64,000 nt of DNA from Stenotrophomonas sp. SAU14A_NAIMI4_5. GTDB taxonomy: Bacteria; Pseudomonadota; Gammaproteobacteria; Xanthomonadales; Xanthomonadaceae. The stretch covers positions 2,902,579 through 2,966,578 of the forward strand of contig NZ_CP026003.1 in NCBI RefSeq assembly GCF_003086795.1. Direction: 5' to 3'. Within the stretch, counting starts at the first letter, position 1, and each line of letters opens with the position of its first letter. The position numbers and the translations under genes are program-made. The notes beneath the pieces are model-generated. The model made no database searches and was not told where the DNA came from. It worked only from the letters and a program-made list of their open reading frames with translations. Shown here one piece after another: positions 56,164-64,000 of this stretch.

Positions 56164-56937
56164 TCAGCCTTCTGTGCCGTTTTCCCGGGCCAGCCGCGCC
56201 ATGCGCTGGGTATCGGCCAGGATGCCGCGCAGCAGGCGCACTTCCTGTTCGGTCGGCTCACCACGCAGGAACAGGCGGCGCAGCTTGCGCATCGCCGACT
56301 CGGGCGCGCGGCCCTTGTGGAAATCGATCTCGTCCAAGGTGTCGCCGAGCTGGGCGAAGAAGCTCTCCATCTGCTCGTGGCTGGCCACCGGCTCGCGGGC
56401 GTCCGCCGGCTCGACCTCGGCTGCCGGCTGCGCGCCCAGCAGCTGCATGCGCGTTTCATAGGCCAGCACCTGCACGGCGGCGGCAAGGTTGAGCGAGCTG
56501 AACGCCGGGTCGGACGGGATATGCACCGCCGCGTGGCAGAGCTGGAGCTCTTCGTTGGTCAGGCCGGTGCGCTCGCGACCGAACACCAGGGCCACCTCGG
56601 CGCCCTCGCCGGCCTTGGCCACCGCGCGGGCAGCCGCGTCGGATGGCAGGTATTCCTCCAGCTGGACCCGGCGCGCACGCGCGGTGCAGCCCAGCACCAG
56701 AGTGCAGTCGGCCACGGCTTCGGCCAGGGTGGCCACCACCGGCGCGTCACCGAGCACGTCCTCGGCACCGGCCGAGCGGCGGAAGGCCTCCTCGTCCAGC
56801 GGCTTTTCGGGGGCGACCAGGACCATGCGGGCCAGGCCCATCGTCTTCAGGGCGCGGGCGGCGGCGCCCATGTTGCCGGGGTGCTGGGTACCGACCAGGA
56901 CGAATCGGAGGCGGGTGGCGGCAGGAAACTGGGACAT
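56164..56937 (-). CDS. trmJ: tRNA (cytidine/uridine-2'-O-)-methyltransferase TrmJ
   Basis: 257 residues, SPOUT/TrmH superfamily: FVLVGTQHPGNMGAAARAL, LVFGRERTGLTNEEL and IPSDPAFSSLNLAAAVQVLAYE form the knotted SAM site. The C-terminal helical extension is as in TrmJ. Methylates position 32 of tRNAs. Start MSQFPAATRLRF at 56937, divergent from suhB. Confidence 0.93.
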   Translation of the reverse strand: MSQFPAATRLRFVLVGTQHPGNMGAAARALKTMGLARMVLVAPEKPLDEEAFRRSAGAEDVLGDAPVVATLAEAVADCTLVLGCTARARRVQLEEYLPSDAAARAVAKAGEGAEVALVFGRERTGLTNEELQLCHAAVHIPSDPAFSSLNLAAAVQVLAYETRMQLLGAQPAAEVEPADAREPVASHEQMESFFAQLGDTLDEIDFHKGRAPESAMRKLRRLFLRGEPTEQEVRLLRGILADTQRMARLARENGTEG

Positions 56938-57057
56938 GAACAGGGAAATGTCGAGCTGGACGAAGACCAATGGTAAACTGTGCGGCCGGCCACTGCGCCG
57001 GACCCGCTCTTTTCCCCCGCCAGCCCTACCTCTTCTGCCTTTCCGGGAGCCCACGCC

Positions 57058-57885
57058 ATGCAGAAACCCGCCGTCACCGTCATGGTCAAGGCCGCCCGCC
57101 TCGCCGGCAACGTCCTGTTGCGCAACATCAACAAGCTCGAGGCGCTCAATGTAGTGCAGAAGGGCCGGATGGACTACGCCAGCGAAGTCGATGCCGACGC
57201 CGAAAAGGTGATCGTCAAGGAACTCAAGCGCGCTTACCCCGAGTACGGCGTGTTCGGCGAAGAAGGCGGCGTGCAGGGTGGCCACCGCAACATGTGGGTC
57301 ATCGACCCGCTGGACGGCACCAGCAACTACCTGCGCGGCGTGCCGCACTACTGCGTGTCGATCGCCCTGGTGGAAAACGGCGAGCCGACCGACGCGGTCA
57401 TCTTCGATCCGCTGCGCAATGAACTGTTCACCGCCAGCCGTGGCGCCGGTGCCGTGCTCAACGACCGCCGCATCCGCGTGGCCGACCGCAAGGACCTGGG
57501 CGGCACCATGATCCACACCGGTTTCGCCCCGCGCGAGCGTGCCCGCGCCAGCGCCCAGCTGAAGGCGGTCGACGCCCTGCTGGTGCAGGCCGAGGACATC
57601 CGCCGCAGCGGTTCGGCCGCGCTGGACCTGGCCTACGTGGCCTGCGGCCGCGCCGACGCCTACTTCGAAGCAGGCGTGAAGGCCTGGGACATCGCGGCCG
57701 GCGTGCTGCTGGTCCGCGAAGCTGGCGGCAAGGTCTGCGACTTCAAGGGCGCGACCCTGGCCCGCATGGACAACCGTGGCCCGGACACCCAGCAGGTCGT
57801 GGCCGGCAACCTGAAGGTGGCCGAGTCGCTGCAGAAGGTGCTGGTGAACACCGGCTACGCCGCCGAGTTCGACGCGAAGTTCTAA
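57058..57885 (+). CDS. suhB: Inositol-1-monophosphatase family protein SuhB
   Basis: 275 residues. Metal-binding [21 protein letters not shown] and [16 protein letters not shown] are all present. It has inositol phosphatase activity, and in E. coli a NusA-binding role in rRNA antitermination. Divergent from trmJ across 120 bases; a terminator follows. Confidence 0.93.
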   Translation: MQKPAVTVMVKAARLAGNVLLRNINKLEALNVVQKGRMDYASEVDADAEKVIVKELKRAYPEYGVFGEEGGVQGGHRNMWVIDPLDGTSNYLRGVPHYCVSIALVENGEPTDAVIFDPLRNELFTASRGAGAVLNDRRIRVADRKDLGGTMIHTGFAPRERARASAQLKAVDALLVQAEDIRRSGSAALDLAYVACGRADAYFEAGVKAWDIAAGVLLVREAGGKVCDFKGATLARMDNRGPDTQQVVAGNLKVAESLQKVLVNTGYAAEFDAKF

Positions 57886-57909
57886 GCGTCCCGGTAACGC
57901 GGCTCACTG

Positions 57910-57940
57910 AAACGGCACCTGCGAGGGTGCCGTTTCTGTT
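57910..57940 (+). terminator. Intrinsic terminator of suhB
   Basis: A 10-bp stem AAACGGCACC (57910-57919) with GGTGCCGTTT (57926-57935), then CTGTTT. Confidence 0.8.
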
Positions 57941-57964
57941 TGTGCCGCGCACGGCGCCGCAAAC

Positions 57965-57995
57965 GAAAACGCCCGGCACATGGCCGGGCGTTCGT
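57965..57995 (-). terminator. Intrinsic terminator of htpX
   Basis: Stem ACGCCCGGC (57969-57977) with GCCGGGCGT (57983-57991); on the minus strand it is followed by TTTTCGTTT. About 25 bases beyond the htpX stop. Confidence 0.8.
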
Positions 57996-58018
57996 GTTTC
58001 CGGGTTGAAACCCGTCGC

Positions 58019-58885
58019 TTAGGCGGCGGTCGAAGCGCGCAGCGCGGCGATGCGCTCTTCCAGCGGCGGGTGGCTCATGAACAGCTTCTTCGCCGTCGAA
58101 CCAGCAATGCCGAAGGCCGCGATCTGGGTCGGCAGGGTGCTCTGGCCGTGGTTGAGCTGCAGGCGCTCCAGCGCGGCGATCATCTTCTGGCGACCGGCCA
58201 GCGAGGCACCACCGGCGTCGGCACGGAACTCGCGATGGCGCGAGAACCACATCGAGATCATCGTCGCGAACAGGCCGAACACCATCTCCAGCACGAACAC
58301 GATGATGAAGTAGGCGAAGCCACGGCCGCCGCCTTCGCGGTTGCCCGACAGCGCGCTGTCGATGATGCCGCCGACCACGCGGGCCAGCACGATCACGAAG
58401 GTGTTCAGCACGCCCTGCAGCAGCGCCATGGTGATCATGTCACCGTTGGCGACGTGGGCGATCTCGTGGCCCAGCACTGCTTCGGCCTCGTCCTCGCTCA
58501 TGTTGTGCAGCAGGCCGGTGGACACCGCCACCAGCGCGTTGTTGCGGTTGGCACCGGTGGCGAAGGCGTTGATCTCCGGGCCGTCATACACGGCCACTTC
58601 CGGCATGCCGATGCCGGCCGCCTTGGCCTGGCGCTCTACGGTGGCCAGCAGCCAGCGCTCGGTTGGGTTGCGCGGATCGGTGATGACCACCGCACCGGTG
58701 GAACGCTTGGCCATCCACTTGGACAGCAGCAGCGAGATGAAGGAACCACCAAAGCCGAAGATGCCAGCCATGACCAGCAGGCCGCTCATCGAACGGGAGT
58801 CCACGCCCAGGATGGACATCACGATGCCGGCAAGGATCAGCACCGCAAGGTTGGTGGCCAGGAAGAGGGCAATGCGGGTAAACAT
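58019..58885 (-). CDS. htpX: Membrane zinc protease HtpX
   Basis: 288 residues, M48B: two N-terminal helices, zinc motif [11 protein letters not shown], further helices, and the third ligand in the downstream [13 protein letters not shown]. Degrades misfolded inner-membrane proteins, complementing FtsH. Stands alone, divergent from gluQ. Confidence 0.95.
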   Translation of the reverse strand: MFTRIALFLATNLAVLILAGIVMSILGVDSRSMSGLLVMAGIFGFGGSFISLLLSKWMAKRSTGAVVITDPRNPTERWLLATVERQAKAAGIGMPEVAVYDGPEINAFATGANRNNALVAVSTGLLHNMSEDEAEAVLGHEIAHVANGDMITMALLQGVLNTFVIVLARVVGGIIDSALSGNREGGGRGFAYFIIVFVLEMVFGLFATMISMWFSRHREFRADAGGASLAGRQKMIAALERLQLNHGQSTLPTQIAAFGIAGSTAKKLFMSHPPLEERIAALRASTAA

Positions 58886-58978
58886 GGGAAATTCCGGCTC
58901 GGAAGGGGTCGATATCTGCCAATTTGCGGTGCAGTCAGCTTGAATTCAAGCGCCAACCTGACCGACGATTCAGCCAGC

Positions 58979-59914
58979 ATGACTTCGCCCATTCCCTGCG
59001 GCCGCTTCGCGCCCTCGCCCACCGGCCTGCTGCACGCCGGTTCCCTGCTCGCCGCCTTCGGCAGCTGGCTGCTTGCGCGCCATCACGGTGGCCTGTGGCG
59101 GCTGCGCATCGAGGATGTCGACCCACCGCGCACGGTCGCCGGCGCGGCGCAGTCACAATTGCAGGCGCTCGCCGCATTCGGCCTGGACCACGACGGCGAG
59201 GTGCTCTGGCAGAGCGCGCGCGGCGAGGCCTACCAGGCCGCGCTGGACGTGCTGCTGGCCAGCGACCGGGCCTTCGTCTGCCACTGCAGCCGCAGCGAAG
59301 TGGCCGCCAGCGGAGGCATCCACCATCGCTGCGTGGCGCGACAGCCGCGACCGGACCCTGCCGTCCGCTTCCGCGTTCCCGCGGGCAGCGTGGTGCAGTT
59401 CGAGGACGGCCTGCGCGGCCTGCAGACCCAGGACGTGCATGCCGAGGTCGGTGATTTCGTGCTGCGCCGCGCCGATGGCTGCTGGGCCTACCAGCTGGCC
59501 GTGGTGGTGGACGATGCCGCGCAGGGCGTGACCGAAGTGGTCCGCGGCGCCGACCTGCTCGATTCCACCGCGCGGCAGATCCTGCTGCAGCAGGCGCTGG
59601 GGCTGCCGGTTCCGCGCTACTGGCACCTGCCATTGCTGCTGGATGCGCCGGGCCACAAGCTGTCCAAGTCCCTCGCCGCCCTGCCGGTGGACAGCAGCCG
59701 GCCGGTGCCGGTGCTGCGCCAGCTGTGGCAGCTGCTGGGCCAGGCACCCACCGCGCTGGATGGCATCGACGCGTTGCCCGCATTGCTGGCCGCCGCTCGC
59801 CAGGCCTTCGACCCGGCGCGCCTGCCACGATCCGACATCCTGATCGGAGCGGGCCTGCCGCCAGCCGGCGCACTTTCCGCGCCGATGTTGCAGAATCCCC
59901 TTTCCCCCACCTGA
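58979..59914 (+). CDS. gluQ: Glutamyl-Q tRNA(Asp) synthetase
   Basis: 311 residues: truncated GluRS-like catalytic core with FAPSPTGLLHAGSL (HIGH region), LRIEDVDPPR, zinc-type CHCSR...HRC and the KMSKS-like HKLSKSL. The anticodon-binding domain is missing, which defines GluQ (YadB). It glutamylates queuosine on tRNA-Asp. 17 bases separate it from phaB. Confidence 0.92.
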   Translation: MTSPIPCGRFAPSPTGLLHAGSLLAAFGSWLLARHHGGLWRLRIEDVDPPRTVAGAAQSQLQALAAFGLDHDGEVLWQSARGEAYQAALDVLLASDRAFVCHCSRSEVAASGGIHHRCVARQPRPDPAVRFRVPAGSVVQFEDGLRGLQTQDVHAEVGDFVLRRADGCWAYQLAVVVDDAAQGVTEVVRGADLLDSTARQILLQQALGLPVPRYWHLPLLLDAPGHKLSKSLAALPVDSSRPVPVLRQLWQLLGQAPTALDGIDALPALLAAARQAFDPARLPRSDILIGAGLPPAGALSAPMLQNPLSPT

Positions 59915-59931
59915 AACCCGGACAGCATTCC

Positions 59932-60672
59932 ATGACTTCTCGCGTCGCACTGGTCACCGGCGGAACCGGCGGCATCGGTACCGCCATCTGCCAACGCCTG
60001 GCCGACCAGGGCCACCGGGTCGCCACCAATTACCGCGACGAGGCCAAGGCCCGCGCCTGGCAGCAGGCCATGACCGAACGCGGCTACCACGTGTCGATCT
60101 TCCCCGGCGATGTGTCCGACCCGGAAAGCGCCGAAGCGCTGATCCGCGCGGTGGAAGCCGAGCTGGGCCCGGTCGAGATCCTGGTCAACAACGCCGGCAT
60201 CACCCGCGACACCACCTTCCACCGCATGCGTGCGGACCAGTGGCACGACGTGATCAACACCAACCTCAATTCGGTGTTCAATGTCACCCGCCCGGTCATC
60301 GAAGGCATGCGCCGCCGCGGCTGGGGCCGGGTCATCCAGATCAGCTCGATCAACGGCCTGAAGGGCCAGTACGGCCAGGCCAACTACGCCGCCGCCAAGG
60401 CCGGCATGCACGGCTTCACCATTTCGCTGGCCCGCGAGAACGCCGGCTTCGGCATCACGGTCAACACCATTTCGCCGGGCTACGTCGCCACCGACATGGT
60501 GATGGCCGTGCCGGAGGAAGTGCGCGCCAAGATCATCGCCGACATCCCCACCGGGCGCCTGGGCAAGCCGGAGGAGATCGCCTACGGCGTGTCCTTCCTG
60601 GTCGCCGACGAGGCCGCCTGGATCACCGGCAGCAACCTGGACATCAACGGCGGCCACCACATGGGCTGGTAA
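59932..60672 (+). CDS. phaB: Acetoacetyl-CoA reductase PhaB
   Basis: 246 residues, short-chain dehydrogenase: TGGTGGIGTAI cofactor motif, NNAGITRD, catalytic Ser (QISSING), YAAAKAG, and C-terminal SNLDINGGHHMGW typical of PhaB. It makes (R)-3-hydroxybutyryl-CoA. No synthase (phaC) is in the window. FabG-type function is an alternative, but the regulator gene that follows favours PHB. Confidence 0.92.
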   Translation: MTSRVALVTGGTGGIGTAICQRLADQGHRVATNYRDEAKARAWQQAMTERGYHVSIFPGDVSDPESAEALIRAVEAELGPVEILVNNAGITRDTTFHRMRADQWHDVINTNLNSVFNVTRPVIEGMRRRGWGRVIQISSINGLKGQYGQANYAAAKAGMHGFTISLARENAGFGITVNTISPGYVATDMVMAVPEEVRAKIIADIPTGRLGKPEEIAYGVSFLVADEAAWITGSNLDINGGHHMGW

Positions 60673-60853
60673 GGCCGCAGGCAGCGGCAGCGGGCACGCA
60701 AGGCCCCCTGCCGTTGGTCATGCTGCGCAGCACGCAAACCCTTGCTGCGCAACATGATCGGCCGTGAAACCCAAGCCTGGCGGGGGCTGGGGCGGTTGCC
60801 AAGGCTTGTGCACTGCGCCATGCTGCACATCTACTGTGACGAGTGACCGCTTC

Positions 60854-61387
60854 ATGGCTGCGACCCGCATCATCAAGAAGTATCCGAACCGCCGTCTCTA
60901 CGACACCGAAATTTCCAGCTACATCACCATAGAGGATGTGCGCCAGCTGATCCTGGACGGTGAAGACTTCGAGGTCCGCGACGCCAAGAGCGGCGACGAC
61001 CTGACCCGTTCGGTCCTGCTGCAGATCATCGCCGACCAGGAGCAGGACGGCGAACCGATGCTGTCCACCCAGCTGCTGAGCCAGCTGATCCGCTTCTACG
61101 GCGATTCGCTGCAGGGCTTCATGGGCAACTACCTGGAGCGCAGCATGCAGGTCTTCCTCGACCAGCAGCAGCAGTTCCGCCAGCAGATGGGCAACCTGCT
61201 GGGCCAGACCCCGTGGGCGATGATGAACCAGCTGACCGAGCGCAACCTGGAGCTGTGGCAGGAATTCCAGCGCAACATGGGCACCGGCTTCGGCGGCCCG
61301 CGCCCCGGCGGTACGGGCACCGGCACCGGCAACAAGCCGAGCGAGCCGGGCACCAGCACCGGCACCGGTGGCAAGACCCGGCGCTGA
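60854..61387 (+). CDS. phaR: Polyhydroxyalkanoate synthesis regulator PhaR
   Basis: 177 residues: PHB/PHA accumulation regulator DNA-binding domain (IIKKYPNRRLYDTEISSYITIEDVR) at the N-terminus, a second PHB_acc domain about 70-115, a Gln-rich helix, and a Gly/Thr-rich tail. PhaR represses phasin and PHB genes until it binds polymer. Start MAATRIIKKYPN at 60854; upstream in-frame codons lie in non-conserved sequence. No phasin gene is seen nearby. Confidence 0.92.
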   Translation: MAATRIIKKYPNRRLYDTEISSYITIEDVRQLILDGEDFEVRDAKSGDDLTRSVLLQIIADQEQDGEPMLSTQLLSQLIRFYGDSLQGFMGNYLERSMQVFLDQQQQFRQQMGNLLGQTPWAMMNQLTERNLELWQEFQRNMGTGFGGPRPGGTGTGTGNKPSEPGTSTGTGGKTRR

Positions 61388-61410
61388 GGCGACTGCCCCG
61401 CCTGACACGA

Positions 61411-61440
61411 AAACGGCGCGCCCTCTGGCGCGCCGTTTCT
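61411..61440 (+). terminator. Intrinsic terminator of phaR
   Basis: A perfect 12-bp stem AAACGGCGCGCC / GGCGCGCCGTTT around CTCT, then CTGTT. Confidence 0.85.
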
Positions 61441-61465
61441 GTTCTGGAGGGCGGCATCCCAGCGG

Positions 61466-61553
61466 GTAGAGTCGACCGTTGGTCGACTTATGCGCGAAGC
61501 GCGGGCATTTCCGCCATCCGACCGAAAATCAGTCGACCAACGGTCGACTCTAC
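61466..61553. repeat. SMAG/REP inverted pair, AGTCGACC type
   Basis: GTAG at 61466, CTAC ending 61553, between the convergent phaR and TraB-family genes. An extra TACTACC at the right edge suggests a slipped head. Confidence 0.82.
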
Positions 61554-61558
61554 TACCC

Positions 61559-62503
61559 TCAACGCTTCAGCTTGCAGCCCGTGCAGACGCGTTCGACCTT
61601 GTAGCCCTTGGCCTTCAGCTTCTCCACCACGCCATCGCTGCCCAGCAGGTGCAGGCCACCCACGACCACCAGGGTGCCGCCCTGCCCGTCCTGCAGGTAC
61701 GGCAGCAGCTTCGGCACCCACGCATCGTTGCGCGCGGTGTTGATGCGCTGGTAGAGCTGCGGATACTGCTGGCGCATCTCCACGGCCATCTTGTTCCACA
61801 GCACGCGGTCATCGCCGCGGCGCCAGGCCTCGTGCAGCATCAGCGACTGCTCATCGCCCTTGTCGGCCTGGTCCAGCGCCTCAGCCATCATCTGTCGCTG
61901 CTCCTGCAGGCTCATGCCGTCCAGCAGGTTGATCTGGCTCTGCATGTCCTCCAGCCCGCCGGTCTGCTTGCCCGCCTTCTTCGCCTCGGCCATGAAATGA
62001 CGGTCCAGGCCGAGGTTCGCATCCAGGCCCATCTTCTGCATCTGGCCGATGGTGATGTTGAGCGCGACGAACCAGCTCTTCATGCCCTGCAGCTGCGCCA
62101 GCGGCAGCTTGTTCTGCGTGGCGTAGGCCTGCAGCTTCTGCCAGGTGGCGTCATCCAGGTCGCGCTTCAGTTCACTGCCATCGCGGCGGATCGCGGTCTG
62201 CACCATCTGGGTGGCGGCCTGGGTCGATTCCATTTCCTCCGGCGACACTTCGAACAGCACCCGCTTGGACGCGGTGAAGGCCTGCTCGACATCGGCCGAC
62301 AACGGGTAATCGGTGGGCTTCAGCAGGTGGAACGAACCCAGCAGGTAGACACGCGCATCGCCTGGGCCGGTCACCTTCCACAGCAGCGGCACCGGCGGCT
62401 TGGCCGCAGGCGCTTCGGCCGGCGCGCCACGCGCAGCGGCCAGGGGGGCGACCGCGCAAGCCAGCAGCAGCACGGCGCCGCGCATCAGTGATCTGATCGA
62501 CAT
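61559..62503 (-). CDS. TraB/GumN-family protein
   Basis: 314 residues: signal peptide ending AAARGAPA, then the TraB/GumN domain with its two paired motifs LLGSFH (about residue 55) and VVGGLHLLG near the C-terminus, and CTGC just before the end. Members are thought to be metal-dependent proteases resembling Tiki; GumN itself neighbours the xanthan genes in Xanthomonas, but no gum genes are here. Two bases separate it from the lipoprotein gene upstream. Confidence 0.88.
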   Translation of the reverse strand: MSIRSLMRGAVLLLACAVAPLAAARGAPAEAPAAKPPVPLLWKVTGPGDARVYLLGSFHLLKPTDYPLSADVEQAFTASKRVLFEVSPEEMESTQAATQMVQTAIRRDGSELKRDLDDATWQKLQAYATQNKLPLAQLQGMKSWFVALNITIGQMQKMGLDANLGLDRHFMAEAKKAGKQTGGLEDMQSQINLLDGMSLQEQRQMMAEALDQADKGDEQSLMLHEAWRRGDDRVLWNKMAVEMRQQYPQLYQRINTARNDAWVPKLLPYLQDGQGGTLVVVGGLHLLGSDGVVEKLKAKGYKVERVCTGCKLKR

Positions 62504-62505
62504 GA

Positions 62506-63435
62506 TCAGCCTTCTCCTTCAGGCAGGTGGTACGCCTTCTCGCCGGCGTCCACGCGCAGGTCCAACCGGTTTTCCGGGGGCGCCAGCGGGCAGGTCGCGT
62601 ACGGGGTGAAGGCACAGGGTGGGTTGTAGGCGTGGTTGAAATCGATGCGCACGCTGCCATCGGCGGCCGGTGCATCGATGTCCAGGTAGCGCCCGGCCGG
62701 ATAGCTGCCGTGGCCACTGGTGCGGTCGGCGAAGACCAGGAACAGGGGCTCGCCGGGCGCGCCGATCGCTTCCATGCGCCAACTGCGGCCGTCGCGCTCG
62801 AACTCCACCGCGCCGGCATTCGGCATTTCGGTGGTCAGGCCGGTGATGTCCACGATCGGCAGGGTCTTGCCTGCGGGATGGGCGATGAAATGCGCCTGCA
62901 CCTGCCAGTCGGGACCGCCAGGCCAGTACTGGATGCCGGCGAAATCGCGGCGCGCATCCGCGTCGGCATGCTTGACCCGCAGCGCATCGCGCGGGCCGCG
63001 ACGAATGATGCTCAGCTGGCCCTTGCCGCCATCGAAGCTGAGCACGGTGGGCGCCGGATCCTTGTCGGTGTTCATGCGCACGCGGCCACGCACCGGCTGC
63101 CCGTCCAGGCTGACATCCACCCCGGCTTCGGGGCTGAACCACCACTGGTCGCCCTCGCGCCGCAGCAGGCCCAGCTTGTCCGGGCCCACCGCCAGGCGGA
63201 TGCCACTGCTGGCGCCGCTGCCGATGAAGTGCGACTTGTACTGCAGCCAGTGCAGGCCGACCAGCGCGGTCCAGCCATCGGGCCGGGTCAGGTCCTCATA
63301 GCGCTGCACGCGCCACTGCTGCTGCCCCGCCGCGAATGCCGGATCCTCCTTCACCACAGGCACCGGCGCCGGTGCCGGGCTGCAGGCGGCCAGCAACACG
63401 GCGACCAGCAGGCCGCCCACTCCCCGATGACGCAT
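62506..63435 (-). CDS. DUF1684 lipoprotein
   Basis: 309 residues: lipobox LLAAC (Cys about 18), then the DUF1684 domain with LTRPDGWTALVGLHWL, DLDIDAP-type and the C-terminal DFNHAYNPPCAFTPYATCPLAPPENRL signature. Function unknown. Start MRHRGVGG at 63435 gives the signal peptide. Operon with the TraB-family gene. Confidence 0.88.
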   Translation of the reverse strand: MRHRGVGGLLVAVLLAACSPAPAPVPVVKEDPAFAAGQQQWRVQRYEDLTRPDGWTALVGLHWLQYKSHFIGSGASSGIRLAVGPDKLGLLRREGDQWWFSPEAGVDVSLDGQPVRGRVRMNTDKDPAPTVLSFDGGKGQLSIIRRGPRDALRVKHADADARRDFAGIQYWPGGPDWQVQAHFIAHPAGKTLPIVDITGLTTEMPNAGAVEFERDGRSWRMEAIGAPGEPLFLVFADRTSGHGSYPAGRYLDIDAPAADGSVRIDFNHAYNPPCAFTPYATCPLAPPENRLDLRVDAGEKAYHLPEGEG

Positions 63436-63461
63436 GGATGCTCCCCTCAACGTTGCGGGCC

Positions 63462-64000
63462 TCAACGGCCGCGCAGGAACCAGCGGTCGATTTCCGCCAG
63501 CGAAAAACGTGCCCAGGTCGGCCGGCCGTGGTTGCACTGGCCGGAGCGCTCGGTGATTTCCATGTCGCGCAGCAGCGCGTTCATTTCCGGCACGGTCAGG
63601 CGCCGGTTGGCGCGCACCGCGCCGTGGCAGGCCATGGTCGACAGCAGTTCGTCGCGCGCACTGGCGATGCGCCGGCTCTGGCCATGCTCGCGCAGGTCGG
63701 TCAGCACGTCGCGCAGCAGGCCTTCCGGCTCGGCGTTGGCCAGCAGCGCGGGAATGCTGCGCACATGCAGCGCGCCCGGGCTGGCGCGGGTGACTTCGAA
63801 ACCGAGCGCGGCCAGCGTTTCCGCTTCCGTCTCGGCGGTGTCGGCCTCGCGCTCGCCCACCGCCAGGGTGATCGGCACCAACAACGGCTGCGACTGCAGG
63901 CCGATGCCATCGTGGGCGTTCTTCAGGCGTTCGTAGCCGATGCGCTCGTGGGCGGCATGCATGTCCACCACGATCAGGCCTTCGGCGTTCTCGGCCAGGA
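63462..64000 (-). CDS. mutL: DNA mismatch repair protein MutL, C-terminal part (5' end outside window)
   Basis: About 179 C-terminal residues are visible. [12 protein letters not shown] fits the DQHAxxExxxxE endonuclease motif, and the [11 protein letters not shown] and QCNHGRPT segments are the other conserved sites of the endonuclease-type MutL C-terminal domain. Such MutL proteins nick DNA themselves, unlike E. coli MutL with MutH. The ATPase part lies beyond the right edge. Confidence 0.92.
   Translation of the reverse strand, partial: LAENAEGLIVVDMHAAHERIGYERLKNAHDGIGLQSQPLLVPITLAVGEREADTAETEAETLAALGFEVTRASPGALHVRSIPALLANAEPEGLLRDVLTDLREHGQSRRIASARDELLSTMACHGAVRANRRLTVPEMNALLRDMEITERSGQCNHGRPTWARFSLAEIDRWFLRGR

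Overview
The window is about 64 kb of GC-rich, densely coding gammaproteobacterial chromosome. It most likely comes from Stenotrophomonas (S. maltophilia complex) or a very close Xanthomonadaceae relative. The evidence is a fused acetylglutamate kinase/acetyltransferase, an N-acetylornithine carbamoyltransferase of the Xanthomonas type, and many short GTAG-headed palindromes of the kind known as SMAG/REP elements in S. maltophilia. No phage, integrase, insertion sequence or CRISPR array is visible; this is core chromosome with repeat-rich intergenic spacers.

Layout. 1-3.4 kb: the tail of an RluB-like pseudouridine synthase with a Gly/Arg-rich tail, a small secreted protein, and an omega-amidase/methionine aminotransferase pair. 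3.6-10.4 kb: a complete cytochrome c maturation operon, ccmABCDEFGHI. 10.5-12 kb: metX and a DUF1294 protein. 12.1-18.8 kb: cydCD diverging from cydABX, with a perfect FNR-type site in the shared promoter region and the 38-residue CydX gene. 18.8-20.5 kb: two tandem identical tRNA-Pro(CGG) genes and a CynX-type MFS transporter. 20.5-27.4 kb: a pgaABCD poly-N-acetylglucosamine operon with a Clp/CRP-type operator in front and related hairpin-rich repeat modules on both sides. 27.4-38.1 kb: a minus-strand arginine-proline supercluster (leader - N-acetylornithine carbamoyltransferase - argG - acetylcitrulline deacetylase - argB/NAGS - GNAT - argC - argH - yciI - proB - proA). 38.1-46.5 kb: an envelope protein, cysS, sufE, an MFS transporter, a DksA-like protein with a histone-H1-like tail, yidD, pyrC and an M23 peptidase. 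46.5-53.6 kb: an orphan gene bracketed by identical repeats, the group mtaD-like deaminase/ubiG/gph/squalene-synthase-like, and divergent efp/epmB. 53.7-64 kb: a GGDEF-EAL protein, trmJ/suhB, htpX, gluQ, phaB/phaR, a TraB/GumN-family protein, a DUF1684 lipoprotein and the C-terminal part of mutL.

How the genes work together. The arginine cluster encodes the Xanthomonas-type route through N-acetylcitrulline: acetylglutamate is made and phosphorylated by one fused protein, ArgC reduces it, acetylornithine is carbamoylated, and the deacetylase releases citrulline for ArgG and ArgH. ProBA, which draws on the same glutamate pool, is appended. The pga operon, the Clp-type site and the GGDEF-EAL protein point to cyclic-di-GMP-linked biofilm control. 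The ccm and cyd operons serve respiration, and the FNR-type site suggests induction of cytochrome bd at low oxygen.

The most interesting signal is in front of the arginine cluster. A 33-codon leader ORF with clustered Arg codons is followed by an intrinsic terminator, and a copy of the terminator's 3' arm lies over the leader stop codon. This is the architecture of ribosome-mediated transcription attenuation, here apparently sensing arginine.
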